From contig VIIQ02000005.1 in the NCBI GenBank assembly GCA_007449985.2, forward strand, positions 186,001-250,000: a DNA stretch of 64,000 nucleotides, in the 5' to 3' direction. Positions 1-12,023 of this stretch are shown piece by piece (position 1 is the stretch's first letter; each line of letters begins with the position of its first letter). The notes below the pieces were generated by a model, which worked only from the letters and a program-made list of their open reading frames with translations, had not been told where the DNA came from and did not search any database. The position numbers and the translations under genes are program-made. This stretch comes from Desmodesmus armatus (lineage: Eukaryota > Chlorophyta > Chlorophyceae > Sphaeropleales > Scenedesmaceae).

Positions 1-3000
1 CAAGCACACCTACGAGACCAGCAGCCAGATGAGCATTGAGTTCGAGGTGGACGGCCCATACAAGGTTAGCTGGGCGGACCGGCAGCAGCTGGGGTACAGT
101 TTGCATGTGCCAATGTGGCAGCAACCCCTCCAAGGCCTTTGTGACGTAAAAGGGGCAGGTGGAGGAGTGGACTGCAGCATGCTCGATATGACTTGCCTGT
201 CTTAGCTTCATTCTTTTGTCAGTGGTTCTCCACAGGCATAGGGACCTGCACAGTGACATGCAGCCACCTGGTGGGATAAGGCGGCAACAACCGATGTGTA
301 CTTACACATGGCTTGGCAAGGAGCAGGGTGTTGCGCTGCTAAGTGACATGTTGGCTGTGTTGTGTGCAGGCCATGATCCTGCCTGCCAGCAAGGAGGAGG
401 GCAAGCTGATCAAGAAGCGCTACGCCGTGTTCAACTTTGACGGCAGCTTGGCGGAGCTCAAGGGCTTTGAGATCAAGGTGAGGCCCTGCCATGTCGGTTC
501 TGGGGTGTTGCTCAATGTTTCTTGGGGCACCGTGTGAATGTGCAAGTGCAGTCACTGTCATGCTTGGTAGGCACACATACCTCACGGTGCCCCTTCAGTC
601 ACTCTGAGCATCTGGCATGGTGCAGCGCTCTGTGGTTGTGCTTGGCAGCATCTCTGCAACATGTTGCGGTTGTTCCCTCACGCCTACAGCACGCATGTTG
701 CTCGCAAGGCGCTGAGCCGCCAGTGTCATGCCATGAGTCATGATGCAGCTGGTGCGTTGAAGGTTGGGGGTCCTGAACTCCACCCATTACTGCACCTACA
801 TGCATTGCTGCTGCTTCTGCCACTGCGGCTGCCCCCTCAGCGTCGTGGTGAGCTGAAGCTGATCAAGGTGTTCCAGGCTGAGGTGTTTGAGCAGTTCCTG
901 GCAGGCAGCAGCCTGAAGGAGTGCTACGACGCAGTGGCAGCAGTGGCCAACAGGTGGCTGGACATGCTGGACACACAGGTGGGGGGGGGGGGGACCGCAG
1001 CATACGCCTGAGCACGCCGCACTGCCGGCATGTGGAGGACGTGGTGCTTGTTGCATGTCCCGCTGCCCTGATTGCTAAGGTCGATACCTGTTGTTGATGC
1101 ATGGTCTTTGGTGTCTCACCCACCGTCGACGAGCATGACAAGCAGCCCGGCAATTGATGTGTTGACAGCCCGCAGGCCTCCCCTATTGCTGTCTGGCTGT
1201 CTGTCTGCCTGGCTGTTTATCTCTTGGTCCTTCTTTCACTGACTCCTTGACCTGTCCCCCCACCCCCTTTCTCCCTCTGCCCCCCCCCCCACACACACAC
1301 ACACCTCCAGGGTGTTGACCTGACTGATGATGAGCTGATGGAGTACATCAGTGAGTCCACCACAATGTCAAAGTCTATGGAGGAGTACGGGGACAGGAAG
1401 AGCTGTGCCATCACTACAGCAAAGAGGCTGGCACTCTTCCTGGGTAAGCACCAGCATGCCAGGGCAGCTGTGCACACCAGCACTGCACCAAGCACGGCTC
1501 AGAGGGTGCTGAAAGTACTGTCTCGTGTGGTGTGCTGGACGGTTGCAGTGCTGCCATCCATGTCGTCGTCCTATGTGAATGATTGTCATGTTGGCAGCAG
1601 AAGTACATGTGTCTCTGCCAACACACACAACATGACGCAGTATCCTTGCAGGCTCTTTCACCCCTCACACGTCTCCTAGGGACTTCCTACTGGGCCAGTC
1701 AAACCATCCCACCTGCTCTCACCCCCCAACCCCCCTCCAGGTGATGAGCGCATCAAGGACAAGGGCCTCAACTGTACCTACATCATTGCGCGGCGCCCTG
1801 AGAACCAGCCCACCAGCGACCGCGCAATACCCATCTCCATATTCAGCGCAGAGCCGCCCGTGGCACGCGCCTGGCTGCGCAAGTGGTGCGGCGACCTGGG
1901 GAGCGGTAAGCACTAGTGAAAGCTTGCTGCTGCCACACACACGCAACCAGGCCAGCAGTGGTAGCCCCAGCTGCAATGGCTAAGCCTGTGGTCCTGTCGC
2001 CTGAAGTAGGCATGTTAGGCCAGCTCTGTTTGATTGGGGCGAGTTTATCCTTTGAAAAGCAACTTACAGCAGCCAGGGCTGCCAGGGTGTCGCCGGCAGC
2101 CAGCTGCTCCTGTATCATCAATGCTATCTGCATGCTCATGTCTTGTTCTGTGTTGCATCCTCCTTGCCATTCTTGTCTGCTGTCAGCATACACAACCACA
2201 TCCCGCATCCAAACACCACAACTACATCATTCTGGTGTCAGTGGCCTTACGTACACCATGGGGGGGCATATGAACTGTGTGTGAAATCAGGTGGCTGACA
2301 GGCCCCCCTCCCGTGCTGTCGCTGCTGTGCTGCGTTGCTGTGCCCCCCTCCCCTCCCCAGCTGCATCTGACGCGAGCGCCGTCCCTGACGTGCGGGACAT
2401 CCTGGACTGGGACTACTACAGGGAGCGGCTGGGCAACGCCATCCAGAAGATCATCACCATACCCGCAGCCATGCAGCATGTGGTCAACCCAGTGCCGCGC
2501 GTCAAGCACCCAGACTGGCTCGTCAAGAGGGTGAGGGGCAGACAGGCCTGCATGCGCTGCGGCACCTGCTACAACATGCACAAGTATATGCAGCTGCACA
2601 ACCTTGCTTCGTGCCATGCATGCCGCCAGCGAGTAGATCAGAATGTGGGGGCTTGCGTGCGGTGACACCGGCTGGATGCCATGGGCTGGACTGGACTGCA
2701 AAGTGCTTTGATCAGCAGGGTGTGGTTCAGTGAATGAGCAGGGCACTGCATGTATGTTGCTCTCTGTCTCTCTGCCTCGTACCCTTCCCACCTTGTGTTG
2801 CCTTTGATTGGACCTGACCCTGTGCAGGTGCGTGAGCGGGACTCCAAAAGCCAGCAGCTGCTGCTGACAGACATGTTCAAGGGTGCAGCAGCAGCCAAGG
2901 CAGCAGCCAGCAAGCAGGGGGGGGATGAGGAGGACGACCTAGCAGCTGCAGCAGCCGCAGCAGCCGGCGGCAGTGGTGCAGACAGTGAAGCTGACAGCGA

Positions 3001-6000
3001 CAACCCCTGTGCCGCACCCAGGGCTGCCAAGGACCTAGAAGACCTGTTGGGAGGCAGCAAGGGGCCTGACCAAGCCAAGGCAGCTGCAGCAGGGCGGCGG
3101 GGCAGGGCGCGTGTGATAGTAGATGATGACGAGGAGGGGGCAGCGGGGGCAGCAGCAGGTGGGGGTGCGGATGCGATGCATGTAGACCAGCAGGGTGAGC
3201 AGCAGCCTCAGGGGCTGCAGTACAAGCAGCAGCAAGGCAAGCAGCAGCCGGAGGCAGAGCCCATGCCTGACCGGTTGAAGGACTACAGCGGTTGGCTATC
3301 CTGGCAGAAGCAGCGCTGGCGGGCCGGGCGGCAGGAGCGCAAGCGGCGAAAGGTGGAGGCGGGCAGGCGGCCGCAGGCAGCAGCAGAGCAGGACGTGCCG
3401 CAGGTGGGTGGAGCGTGATGGAGCGTGCTGACCCTGCTATGTGGCAGGGTGGCAGCGGGGCACCTGCAGTGCAGTGTTGCATGCATCCCCCCTGACTCCA
3501 GCCGAAGTGCCTCACAATCCTGCCTTGCCCCTCTAGCCCATATCTTCCTTTCGTCAGCAAAAAAGCAACCTGCCTGCACCAGGTGTGTGGTTTGATCAGC
3601 AATAATACAACCTGCTGCTGATGACCACGCACACATACAGCCTCCTGCTGCCTGCTGCCCCTGCAGGTGTTGCCCACCAGCAACGTAGGCCGCTTCTTCA
3701 GGCAGCAGCAGGCAGTCGCCACCCACAGCCACTGGCAGCTGCTGCAGCTGGCCCCCAGCCCCACTCCGGGTGTGTTCAGGCTGTGGGCGCTGGTGGACAG
3801 CGCCCTGTACTGCGTGCCGCTGCGTGTGTCGCGCACTGTGGTGGTCAACAGTGATGCTGGGCTGCATGGCCCTGCTGTGGCTCAGATCAGCAGCCTGGGG
3901 GGTCAGGTACAGCCCTGCAGGGTGGTGCTGCCCCCTGGGGACGTGGCTCGCCAGCTGGACCAGGTGCGTTGGTGGGAAGGGGGTTGGACTCATATTGCGT
4001 TGGAGCACCAGTGGGCCAGGTGCACACCTGTATGCGTACTTGCCCTGCCATGGGCACCCAGGCTGATGGCTGAAATTCAGCACCAGGAAATTGATTGGTT
4101 TCACGAATGGTTGTTGGCAGCAACTGGCTGCTGCATGACGGCATGTTGCTCTGCCTGGTCAGTGCTTGCTCCTGTCCCCTGCATCTGACTCCTCTGTCTG
4201 TGTTTCCCGACTCGTTCATGTAGCCGTCAATCACCCTGTCATAGCCTGACGTGATGCAACACCTGCCCCTCCGACTGCACAGGTGGTGCTGCCAGAGGCA
4301 GAGTGGCAGTCGTCTGCCACGCGGCTAGGTCTGCAGCTGATGTCTGCTGGTGCGCGTGCCGTGTACCAGGCGCAGCTGCCGCTGCAGCTGGTGGCCAGCC
4401 TGGACCTGGGCTGTGTGGCCTCGGTGGCACCTGCGGCTAGGCAACGCACACTGGGGGAGGGCTTTGCACTCAAGGAGCTGCAGGTGGGTACTGCCCCATG
4501 CATGTCCTGCATGCATGTACTGCCAGCACAGGTTGCATACATACAAATGTATGTCCCCAGACCACCCCGCAAACCTTGAGAAAATTCTCACGATTACAAC
4601 AACAACACCAATGGCTTGAGTCAGGAGGAGGGACAGCTGCAAGCCGTCCAGTTCTGCAACCCACTGTGTTGATTTTGCACTGAGAGGCTGCTGCTGGTGT
4701 CCCTACCGCATGTCCGCAGTCCCGCAACTGTACGCAGTGCAGCTACCTAGAGGGTGACGGCCCTGATGGGCTGGGCCCCCACCTGCGCCACGTGGTGCTG
4801 TACCACAGCACTGACGGCAACAGGGGCCGCAGCGTCTTCTGCTTGCTGCTGCCGGCAACCAAGCAGTGCCTGGTGGTGGTGTGTGTGCCCTCAGGTGGGA
4901 GGGGGGCAGTGGGGGCAGCACCAAAAGCTTGTCTAACTGAGCCAATCTGCCACACCAGGCCTGGTGTTGTGTCGATAGACTGTAGCCAACATGTAAGGAC
5001 AGCTTGCTTGATGCAGCCTGCATCATTAAACAGGAGAGTGCGTGGTGCGGAGGCAGAAAGCGTGGTTTGAAAACCAATTTTTGGGGTCGTGCAGTGGTCA
5101 GCCTCGGCCCCACCTGCCCCGTTTTGGCCATTCAACAATCCCAGACCCTGAGGCACAGCACCATCTGTATCTGTACCCATGCAGGCATTGCTGCCAAGGA
5201 GGTGACAGCAGCAGCCCTGGACAAGTGCTGGCGTGAGGCGCTGACAGGCCTGGAGGGCCAGGCCATCATCGAGGCAGAGGCAGCAGCAGCACTGTCAGCG
5301 GCAGACTTCACGATCGAGTACACGCGGCAGCCCCTGCAGGCGCTGCGGCTGGTGCAGCGGGCGCTGGCGGCATACAGGGACGCGCAGCGCGGGCCGTGTG
5401 TGGCGGTGGTGCAGAGCCCTGGAGGCAGCGGCAGGCTGCAGCAGGACATGCCGCTGCTGGGGGACCTGCCCTGCGTGGACAAGCCTGTCACTGCAGAGGA
5501 TGGCCGGTGAGGGGACAGCTGCTGCCGACGAGAGGGGGGGTGTTGCTAGCAACGCCAGCAATTTGTTCTTTGTCAAACTTACGTCACCATACAATGCAGT
5601 ACAATAACTGCATGCTGAGCCAGTCTATTCCTCATCACTGGCCAGCGAGCCTTTTGACCACAGCCATAGGTCTGTAAGACATGAGCAAGCAAGGTGTCAG
5701 ATAGTGAGGTTAGTGGCATACCTGAGGCAGATGGCAGTGGGGGGAAAACACCTCAGGCAGGAGGCACCTGCAATGTGAACTGCAGCAACGCAACCAGCCT
5801 GCAGTTCACCTGTGCATGCTGCTGCTGCTCCCGCAGGTACCCCGCGTTGCAGTGGCAGCTGCGGGCTGCGCGCCGTGCGGTGAATGCCGTTGCTGCTGCA
5901 GGGCCCTGGCTGCGTGACCGCGCTGGTGCAACGCGCTATGCACACGTGCCTCTGGCCGGTCTGGGCAAGGATGCGCTGATGAGCATCGCAGACGTGTTGA

Positions 6001-9000
6001 TGATGCGCAGGCTGCGGGAGGCTGGCCACGTGCTGTGGGCAGCAGACCCGGCCTTGGCAGACTTAGGTAGGTGCATGCTGTATTGAGCAGGCTCACTGAA
6101 TGTTGGGACGCCTCAGTGCTGCTGTTCTGCATTGACCATGGGTGGCGGCCGTCCGCATGCAGTGGGTGAAGCCTACCTTGGCACAAACACTATCTTGTGA
6201 CCCTTGCGTTTGTATATGTGTGTGCGCGCGTGTGCCATGGTGCTGACTCAGTAAGTTTTCTGTACCTTCCCCTGGTTTCCCGCATGCTCCTTGTGCAGGC
6301 ATTGAGCAGCTGCCAGAGGAGGATGTGTTTCTGCTGGATGACTCCCCGCAGCCGCAGATGTCCAAGCCCGGCTGCTACCGCGGCGTGTGTGTTGCGCTGA
6401 AGCTGCACCACCTGGCTGTCGCTGCTGTGGACACTGCACCGCAGCTGGCTGAGCTGTCTGGTGCGCTCACGCTGGAGGGCCTGCTGGGCCCTGCTGCACC
6501 AACCTTCAAGGTGCTGCGCGAGCTGGTGCAGGTGAGGCGACAGGCGGCAAGGGGGGTTGAGAAATAGAGGAGGGGGATTGAGAACAAGAAACAGAGGTGA
6601 TGCAGGAGTGCGAGGGGGAGCTGCAGATGTTCTTGCCACTCCTTTGGCCTGTCAAGTGTGGCAAGAGTCGAATATTCGAGCTGATCAGGCAAAGCTGTGG
6701 CGCCGCTTTATGGGTGAAGGGGTCCTGGCATTTCTTGCACCAATGCCACGACTGTAGTTTGTGTTTCCCTACTCCCCGCCTGCAGGCCTGGCTGACGGAT
6801 GCCACCCAGAACAGCAACGTGGTTGCTGACAGCCTGCTGAAGCAGCTGTACCATTGGGTGAGCAACCCCGGCAGTGCTGCGCACCACCCGCTCCTGCACA
6901 AGGCGCTGCTGGGCCTGATGCAGCGCCTGTTTGTGGTGCTGGTGGAGGAGATGAAGCGGCTGGGGGCCACAGTGGTGGCCGCAAACTTCAACACGGTGCT
7001 CATCTACACGGGGCGCAGGAACCTCACAGCAGCAGGTGAGGCAGCCAGGCACACACACGTGTCGGAACGCACTTTTCAAGCCTGTCGTCATGACATGCAC
7101 TTGTTGGGTTGTGGGGTTGGTTGTAACTCATGTGTTGAACACACAATGAGCCTCGGCAGACGCCCTGGGGATAGTGACCAGTTACCAGGCCCGATATTGT
7201 TGGGGAGCGCAGGGCTCGCATTGCGTTCGCAGGCTGTGTGACATGTGTGGGCCAAGCACGGTGAGGGCAATACGCAGCCAACAGCGCAGCAGCTGCAGCA
7301 ATGGCAGCACTCGACTGGCTTGCACTGACATGCTGCCTTGCCTGCTGTTGTATGCTGTGTGCCTGGCCCTGTGCGTGTCTACACTTGTTGTGCCTCCCGC
7401 TTTCAGTTGGGTACACCCGCTACCTGCTGGATACGCTGCACAAGCGTGAGCTGCTGGCCTGGCTGACGCTCAGCCCTCAGCGCTGGTGGGCCGTGCTGCA
7501 CTACGCTGACGAGTTCAACTATGGCGGCGTGGAGGCTACCGTCAGCACCCAGCTGTGGGAGGCAGGCGGGGTGGTGGCGCCTGCACCGACACCGGGTGCT
7601 GCCGAGGCTGATGGCAGCGCTGATGCTGAGGCTGCTGCTGCTGCCGCTGCTGAGATTGATGAGGCGGAGATAGGCACGCCAGGAGGGCCTCGCCTCAGGT
7701 AGACAGGGTTGTGGGTGCGGAGGCCTGTGCAGCACCTGTCCTGCAGTGACTTGACATGGCGGCCTGGGTGGCTGATGCAATGCACTGTGGGAAGCAGCGT
7801 AGCTTGGAGGCAGCCATGCACACTTTGCGCAGAAGTGCAGAGTATGTCTGCATCTTGTCTACTATACACTGGCAGCAGCATCAAATGCCAAGCCAGTGCC
7901 TCCCTGTCCTGCATTGCTCCTGCAGCCAGCAGTGGAACCTGGTGGAGTTCCTGCCGCGCGCCCTGCACCAGCCCATGCAGCTGCTGCTGGCGGAGTGGAT
8001 GTACCTGCCGTGGCAGGAGGCCAACCGCGCTGCAGCAGCAGCACGTGGCGCCTCACAGGGAGGTAGCCAGGCAGCACTGGACACGCGGCAGGCTGAGCAG
8101 ATACAGGTGGGCAGCATGCCCGGCTGGTGTGGTTGTGCGCCTGTTGAGTGAGGTCCTGCACTTTGCACTTGGGCCGATTGCACAACAGTCAGGCGGGGGT
8201 GGCATATAGTTGATTTTGCACATGGTTAATCGACATGGCAAGCAACATACTGTCTTGCAGGCAAGGCCACGTGTAGACAGACATGTACATGTGTGCAACC
8301 ACGGATCGGCGGGTCCTTGCTGCCAAATGGTGGGGCAGTGAGGGGGACTGGGGCTGGGCGTGCATCATCTGCGCAAGCTGACCCTTTCAACTTCAGTTGC
8401 TAATGATCCTGGCAGCAAGCTGCTTCTTGGGGCTGCTGACGGATGAGACAGGTACCTGAGCATCTGGCATGCACGTGCCTGTCATGCCTGCAGGTCAAGT
8501 TCCTGCAGGACCTTGTGGGTGGGCGCTGGGGTGACAAGGTGATGACGCGCGTGAGCAGCATCATCCGCCACGTGCCACCTGGCAGCACACACCCAGACTG
8601 CACCTTCCCCCAGCGAGCGGGCTCACACCTCACGCAGGTGAGCAGGGAGGAGCGCAGGCCCTGCGCAGTTTGACCTGGTGACAGCCATCACCAACACCCA
8701 CAGAGGCTGGCACTGTGTGACTAGAATGCGTGCCAGTGTTCCGTTGACTGTAGGATAGTGCTGGTTGCCTCCTCATCAATCAGCATGACAGGGGTACAAG
8801 AGGGGATTGTTTCTCGCAGTAAAGGCTCCACTCCTGCACGCTGAGGTATTGTGCCAAACAGTTTCTTTGCAGCACACAAGCCTTGGCAAGTGCTGACGAT
8901 GACAGCACAGCCATAATACAGCATTGCACTAGACAGTACGTGTTGCAGCGTATGCATGATGCATCGCTCACCTGTCTTGCTGCTCCTTCCTCGTGTGTGC

Positions 9001-10324
9001 AGGATGAGCTTGGCAGTCCTGCGCTGTCGTTTGTGCGTCTGCTGGTTCACCTGCTGTCGCTTGATGCTGCGCTGGAGGACCAGGTGCGGCTGCTGAGACG
9101 CAGCCTGCTGAGACTGGTGGGGGTGGACGAGTTCAGCCCCGCCGCCAACTGGGCGGACCCCTGCATCTCATTCAGGCTGCCTGACGTCATCTGCAGGTGA
9201 GGGGACGCAGGCGAAGGCATGGAGGGTGGGTCAGTGCACGTGCAAGCAGCTGCTGCGCTGTGCTCGAGCCACTATGGCTGACTGCACATGCATGGTTGGG
9301 GCCATTTGGGTCAGGATCCAGGTGGCCTCCAGGGTGCAGTTCATGGGCACGAGGGTGGATTTGTGTGCGCATTGGAGAAGTTACGCCATGGTTACAAGTC
9401 GAATGAGTGCGACCATCTCTCGGCGCATCTCATCACAACCTCAGCACAAGGCGCACCTCATCACAACGAACTGCGGCGCCTGCAGCAGCTCTGGTGTAGC
9501 GGCCTTTGCTGTTGCCAGCCACATGCATGCGGCAGAAGGTGGTCAGCGGTGTGTGATGTTGATGAAGGAGGGCCTGGATGGTACCTGGACCCATTCATCA
9601 CACACAGTCCACCCTCACACGTGTGTGCGTGCATGCATGTGCGCTTGTGTGTCCCCTGCAGTCACTGCAACGACTGCCGTGAGTTGGACCTGTGTCGCGA
9701 TGAGGCGCTGCAGCAGGGCAGCTGGGACTGCCCCAACTGTGGCTCAGGCTACGACAAGGCGGCTGTTGAGTCCCGGCTGGTGGCAGCACTGCAGGCACGG
9801 CTCAAGGAGTTTGTGCTGCAGGACCTACACTGCACAAAGTGCAAGCAGGTGCGCACGCTGTCGCTGCCGCTGTTGTTGCATTTGGCCCGCATGTGCTGGT
9901 GCTGGTATCTTGAGATCACTGCAGATTATTCGGATGATTTGGTCTTGCATGCACAGCAATGTTGTCAAAGGCTACCTGCCATGCTGCTGCCGTGCAAAAG
10001 TGACTGTTGTGTGCCTCCTCCTTGTCTGCTGCACCCTATCAGCAATTCAGTAATTGGATGTTAAACAGAACATCACCCATGATGCTACATCTCAACATGG
10101 TCTGCTTGGCTGCATCTCTTCCTCGCCAGGTGACCTCCAGCCGGCTGAGCAACACCTGCAGTGCGTGCGGTGCAGCAGTGGGCGGCAGCATCGCGCCAGC
10201 CTCAGCGCGTACGCGTCTGGTGGTGTTTAGGCACCTGGCAGCCTTCTACGGCTTCAGCCTGCTGCAGCAGGTGGCCGGCCTGGCTCTTCATGATGGTCAG
10301 CAGACACAGCCGCAGCAGCAGTGA
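1..10324 (+). CDS. POLE: DNA polymerase epsilon catalytic subunit, C-terminal 1,417 residues (5' end outside window)
   Basis: Leading-strand replicative polymerase, nuclear. Exons: 1-64, 370-477, 841-978, 1311-1443, 1741-1905, 2361-2530, 2828-3403, 3667-3963, 4283-4483, 4720-4894, 5185-5506, 5837-6066, 6299-6531, 6786-7035, 7407-7698, 7926-8106, 8494-8637, 9003-9196, 9662-9848, 10130-10324; phases agree at every junction. The first exons match the family palm/thumb closely ([49 protein letters not shown]). The rest is the non-catalytic half ([16 protein letters not shown]). It ends with CysA (CxxC, then CPNC) and CysB (CTKC, CSAC), which bind the second subunit in the family. The polymerase motifs with the catalytic Asp residues lie upstream of the window. 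Exon 2828-3403 holds an algal low-complexity acidic and Ala/Gln-rich linker. The stop at 10324 follows a short Gln-rich tail. Confidence 0.96.
2828..3403 (+). other. Low-complexity linker exon of polymerase epsilon
   Basis: This exon joins the catalytic and non-catalytic halves. It begins with a PCNA-box-like stretch, QLLLTDMF (residues 269-276 of the fragment), then about 130 residues of Ala/Gln/Gly with acidic clusters (DEEDD, VDDDEE), and ends in a basic patch (RQERKRRK) after a conserved [12 protein letters not shown]. The PCNA box lacks the usual paired aromatic residues (it ends Met-Phe), so PCNA binding is an inference. Low-complexity insertions of this kind are common in chlamydomonadalean proteins. 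Confidence 0.6.
10048..10079 (+). repeat. Short dispersed repeat, copy in last POLE intron
   Basis: A ~30-bp motif (core TAATTGGATGTTAAACAGAA) lies in the last polymerase-epsilon intron. A near-identical copy is at 10592-10615 downstream of the gene, and a reverse-complement copy is at 13961-13993, just past the non-LTR element. Possibly a fragment of a small non-autonomous element. Confidence 0.6.
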
Positions 10325-12004
10325 CATAATGAAATTATCTTGGCCTATTGCAGAAGGTATTGGCGCTTGCAGAGCTGTTGCATGATGGCAGTGTCGTGCT
10401 GTGTGCTGACATGTGGCAGCTGCAGCTAGTACGCTGCAAGCCGCTGGCTGCTGCATGTGAGGGCAGCATCGTGCAGCTTTCCTTTCCTCTCCCGCTGGCC
10501 GCTCAACATGCAATCAAGGACGGGTGGCCCGCTGTTTTTCTTGGCTTGTGTGGTTGTCATGGCAATTGGACAAGCACACTGCAGCTTCATTCAGTAATTG
10601 GATGTTACACAGAATTGGATGTTCACTTTGTATTTGCAACACCCCAGTACAACAGCACAATCCAGCCATGCTGTGTCAAGCTGCATGAAGACATTGCATC
10701 CACTTTGTATGTGTAAGGTATATCAGAATACTGGAAGGGTTGCAAGTGAAGTGGCTGACTGGATGTTGAACAGCACCTTGCCAGGCTCTCCGCTGCCGAC
10801 ATGCTGGGCAGGCCCCTCAGGGGCTCTACAACAGAAATGGGCAGCGTTCTTGCCCCCTGATGGTCAAAACAAGTTTACAAGTACAGCTTCCACGCACCAC
10901 AATCTGGACTCTCCAGCCCAAGGCCCCCTATTCTCCCAACTGCAGCAGTTTCGACCCAGGGGATTCAAGTCTATGTAACACTGCTGTCAGGCAGAGCCTG
11001 AGTGCAAGTCTCGCCAACACGGGCCGCAACGAGGCCCACAGGTACCTGCTGGCAGCCAAATGGCCAATGGTGTTGAGCGCTGAGATCAGCGCACAACAGC
11101 TGTCCCATAGGGCCACTGATGCCATGCTTACTGCGCAGCCGCTGCTACTGCCGCCATACAGCGGCCACAACGCCTCCACCCTGAAAGCAACAGGACGCGC
11201 AGCTGCAGTACAAGCCACTGAATGAGTGTCTGTGTCCGTCAAGACAGTGCATGCCTGCCACTGACAACTGCTGGCCAGCTGAAGGCAGTCAGAAACAGCA
11301 CGAGTGACGCTTACGATAATGGACAAGCAGTAATACAAACGCACACACGTGCCATTCAAGTGTTGAACACACACAAAGAAGTCACACACATGTGTGATTT
11401 GTAGGCACTCAGACCAAGTCTGAAACACCTCGCCAACACAATGGTTGTGCCAAGTGCAAAGATGCACATGAAGAACCCTCCAACATGCAACCGCAATCTC
11501 GTGGACAGGCATGTGCAACATGTACAACGGGAGTGCGGGTCTGATGGGCGGTGAACAGTCTGATGCACAAGGCTGGGGTGGTGGTGGGCTGGGAGTGAGG
11601 AGTGGCTTGTGCCACAGGAGGACTGGCCACACCCAGTCTGGACAAGTGCCTTGCATCCCACTGACAAAGCCGACGGATGCACACTCAAAGTGTGTGTGCA
11701 TGCGGACAGATGGATCCCAATGAACACAACACGGCTGCAAAACCTCCACACAGGTAGACTTCACGCAAACATCATGCAAGCTGGCGCATTGCTGCTGTAC
11801 AACCTGAGATGCACACCGCTGCGCCACAGCCGCCACCCCCGCCTACATCACGTTGTGCTGCATGTCGACGGATGGCCCCAACACAAGAGGTGGTGAGAGC
11901 AGAAGAGAGCTTTGCCCATGGAGTGTTTCACTGCCACGGGGAAGTACTGGCAGCAAGGCGATTGGCTATGCCAAGGTTGGGAGATGGGTGCAGCTTGAGC
12001 AAAA
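10325..12004. other. 3' flank of POLE, then the left copy of a duplicated segment
   Basis: I see no credible gene here. A TGTAA at 10712-10716 is a possible distant polyadenylation signal for POLE. From about 10870 the sequence matches 28125 onward in order: 10925-11000 with 28170-28240 (shared CCCCCTATTCTCCC, then GGGGATTCA), 11040-11200 with 28260-28430, 11615-11660 with 28850-28890 (shared AGGAGGACTGGCCA), and 11980-12000 with 28975-28996 (ATGGGTGCAG followed by a near-identical TTGAGCA/TTGGAGCA). Identity is partial, so the copies are old. The match is then interrupted by the retrotransposon at about 12005. Confidence 0.65.
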
Positions 12005-12023
12005 ACAAAAACTTTGACACCCT

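Noticed and set aside
2877..3848. 323-residue minus-strand frame opposite POLE exons
   Set aside because: Antisense shadow of the low-complexity POLE linker; it runs through introns and exons alike and has no domain.
10928..11836. 302-residue minus-strand frame in the left duplicated segment
   Set aside because: Cys/His/Ser-rich chance-like composition, and the homologous right segment does not keep the same frame open.
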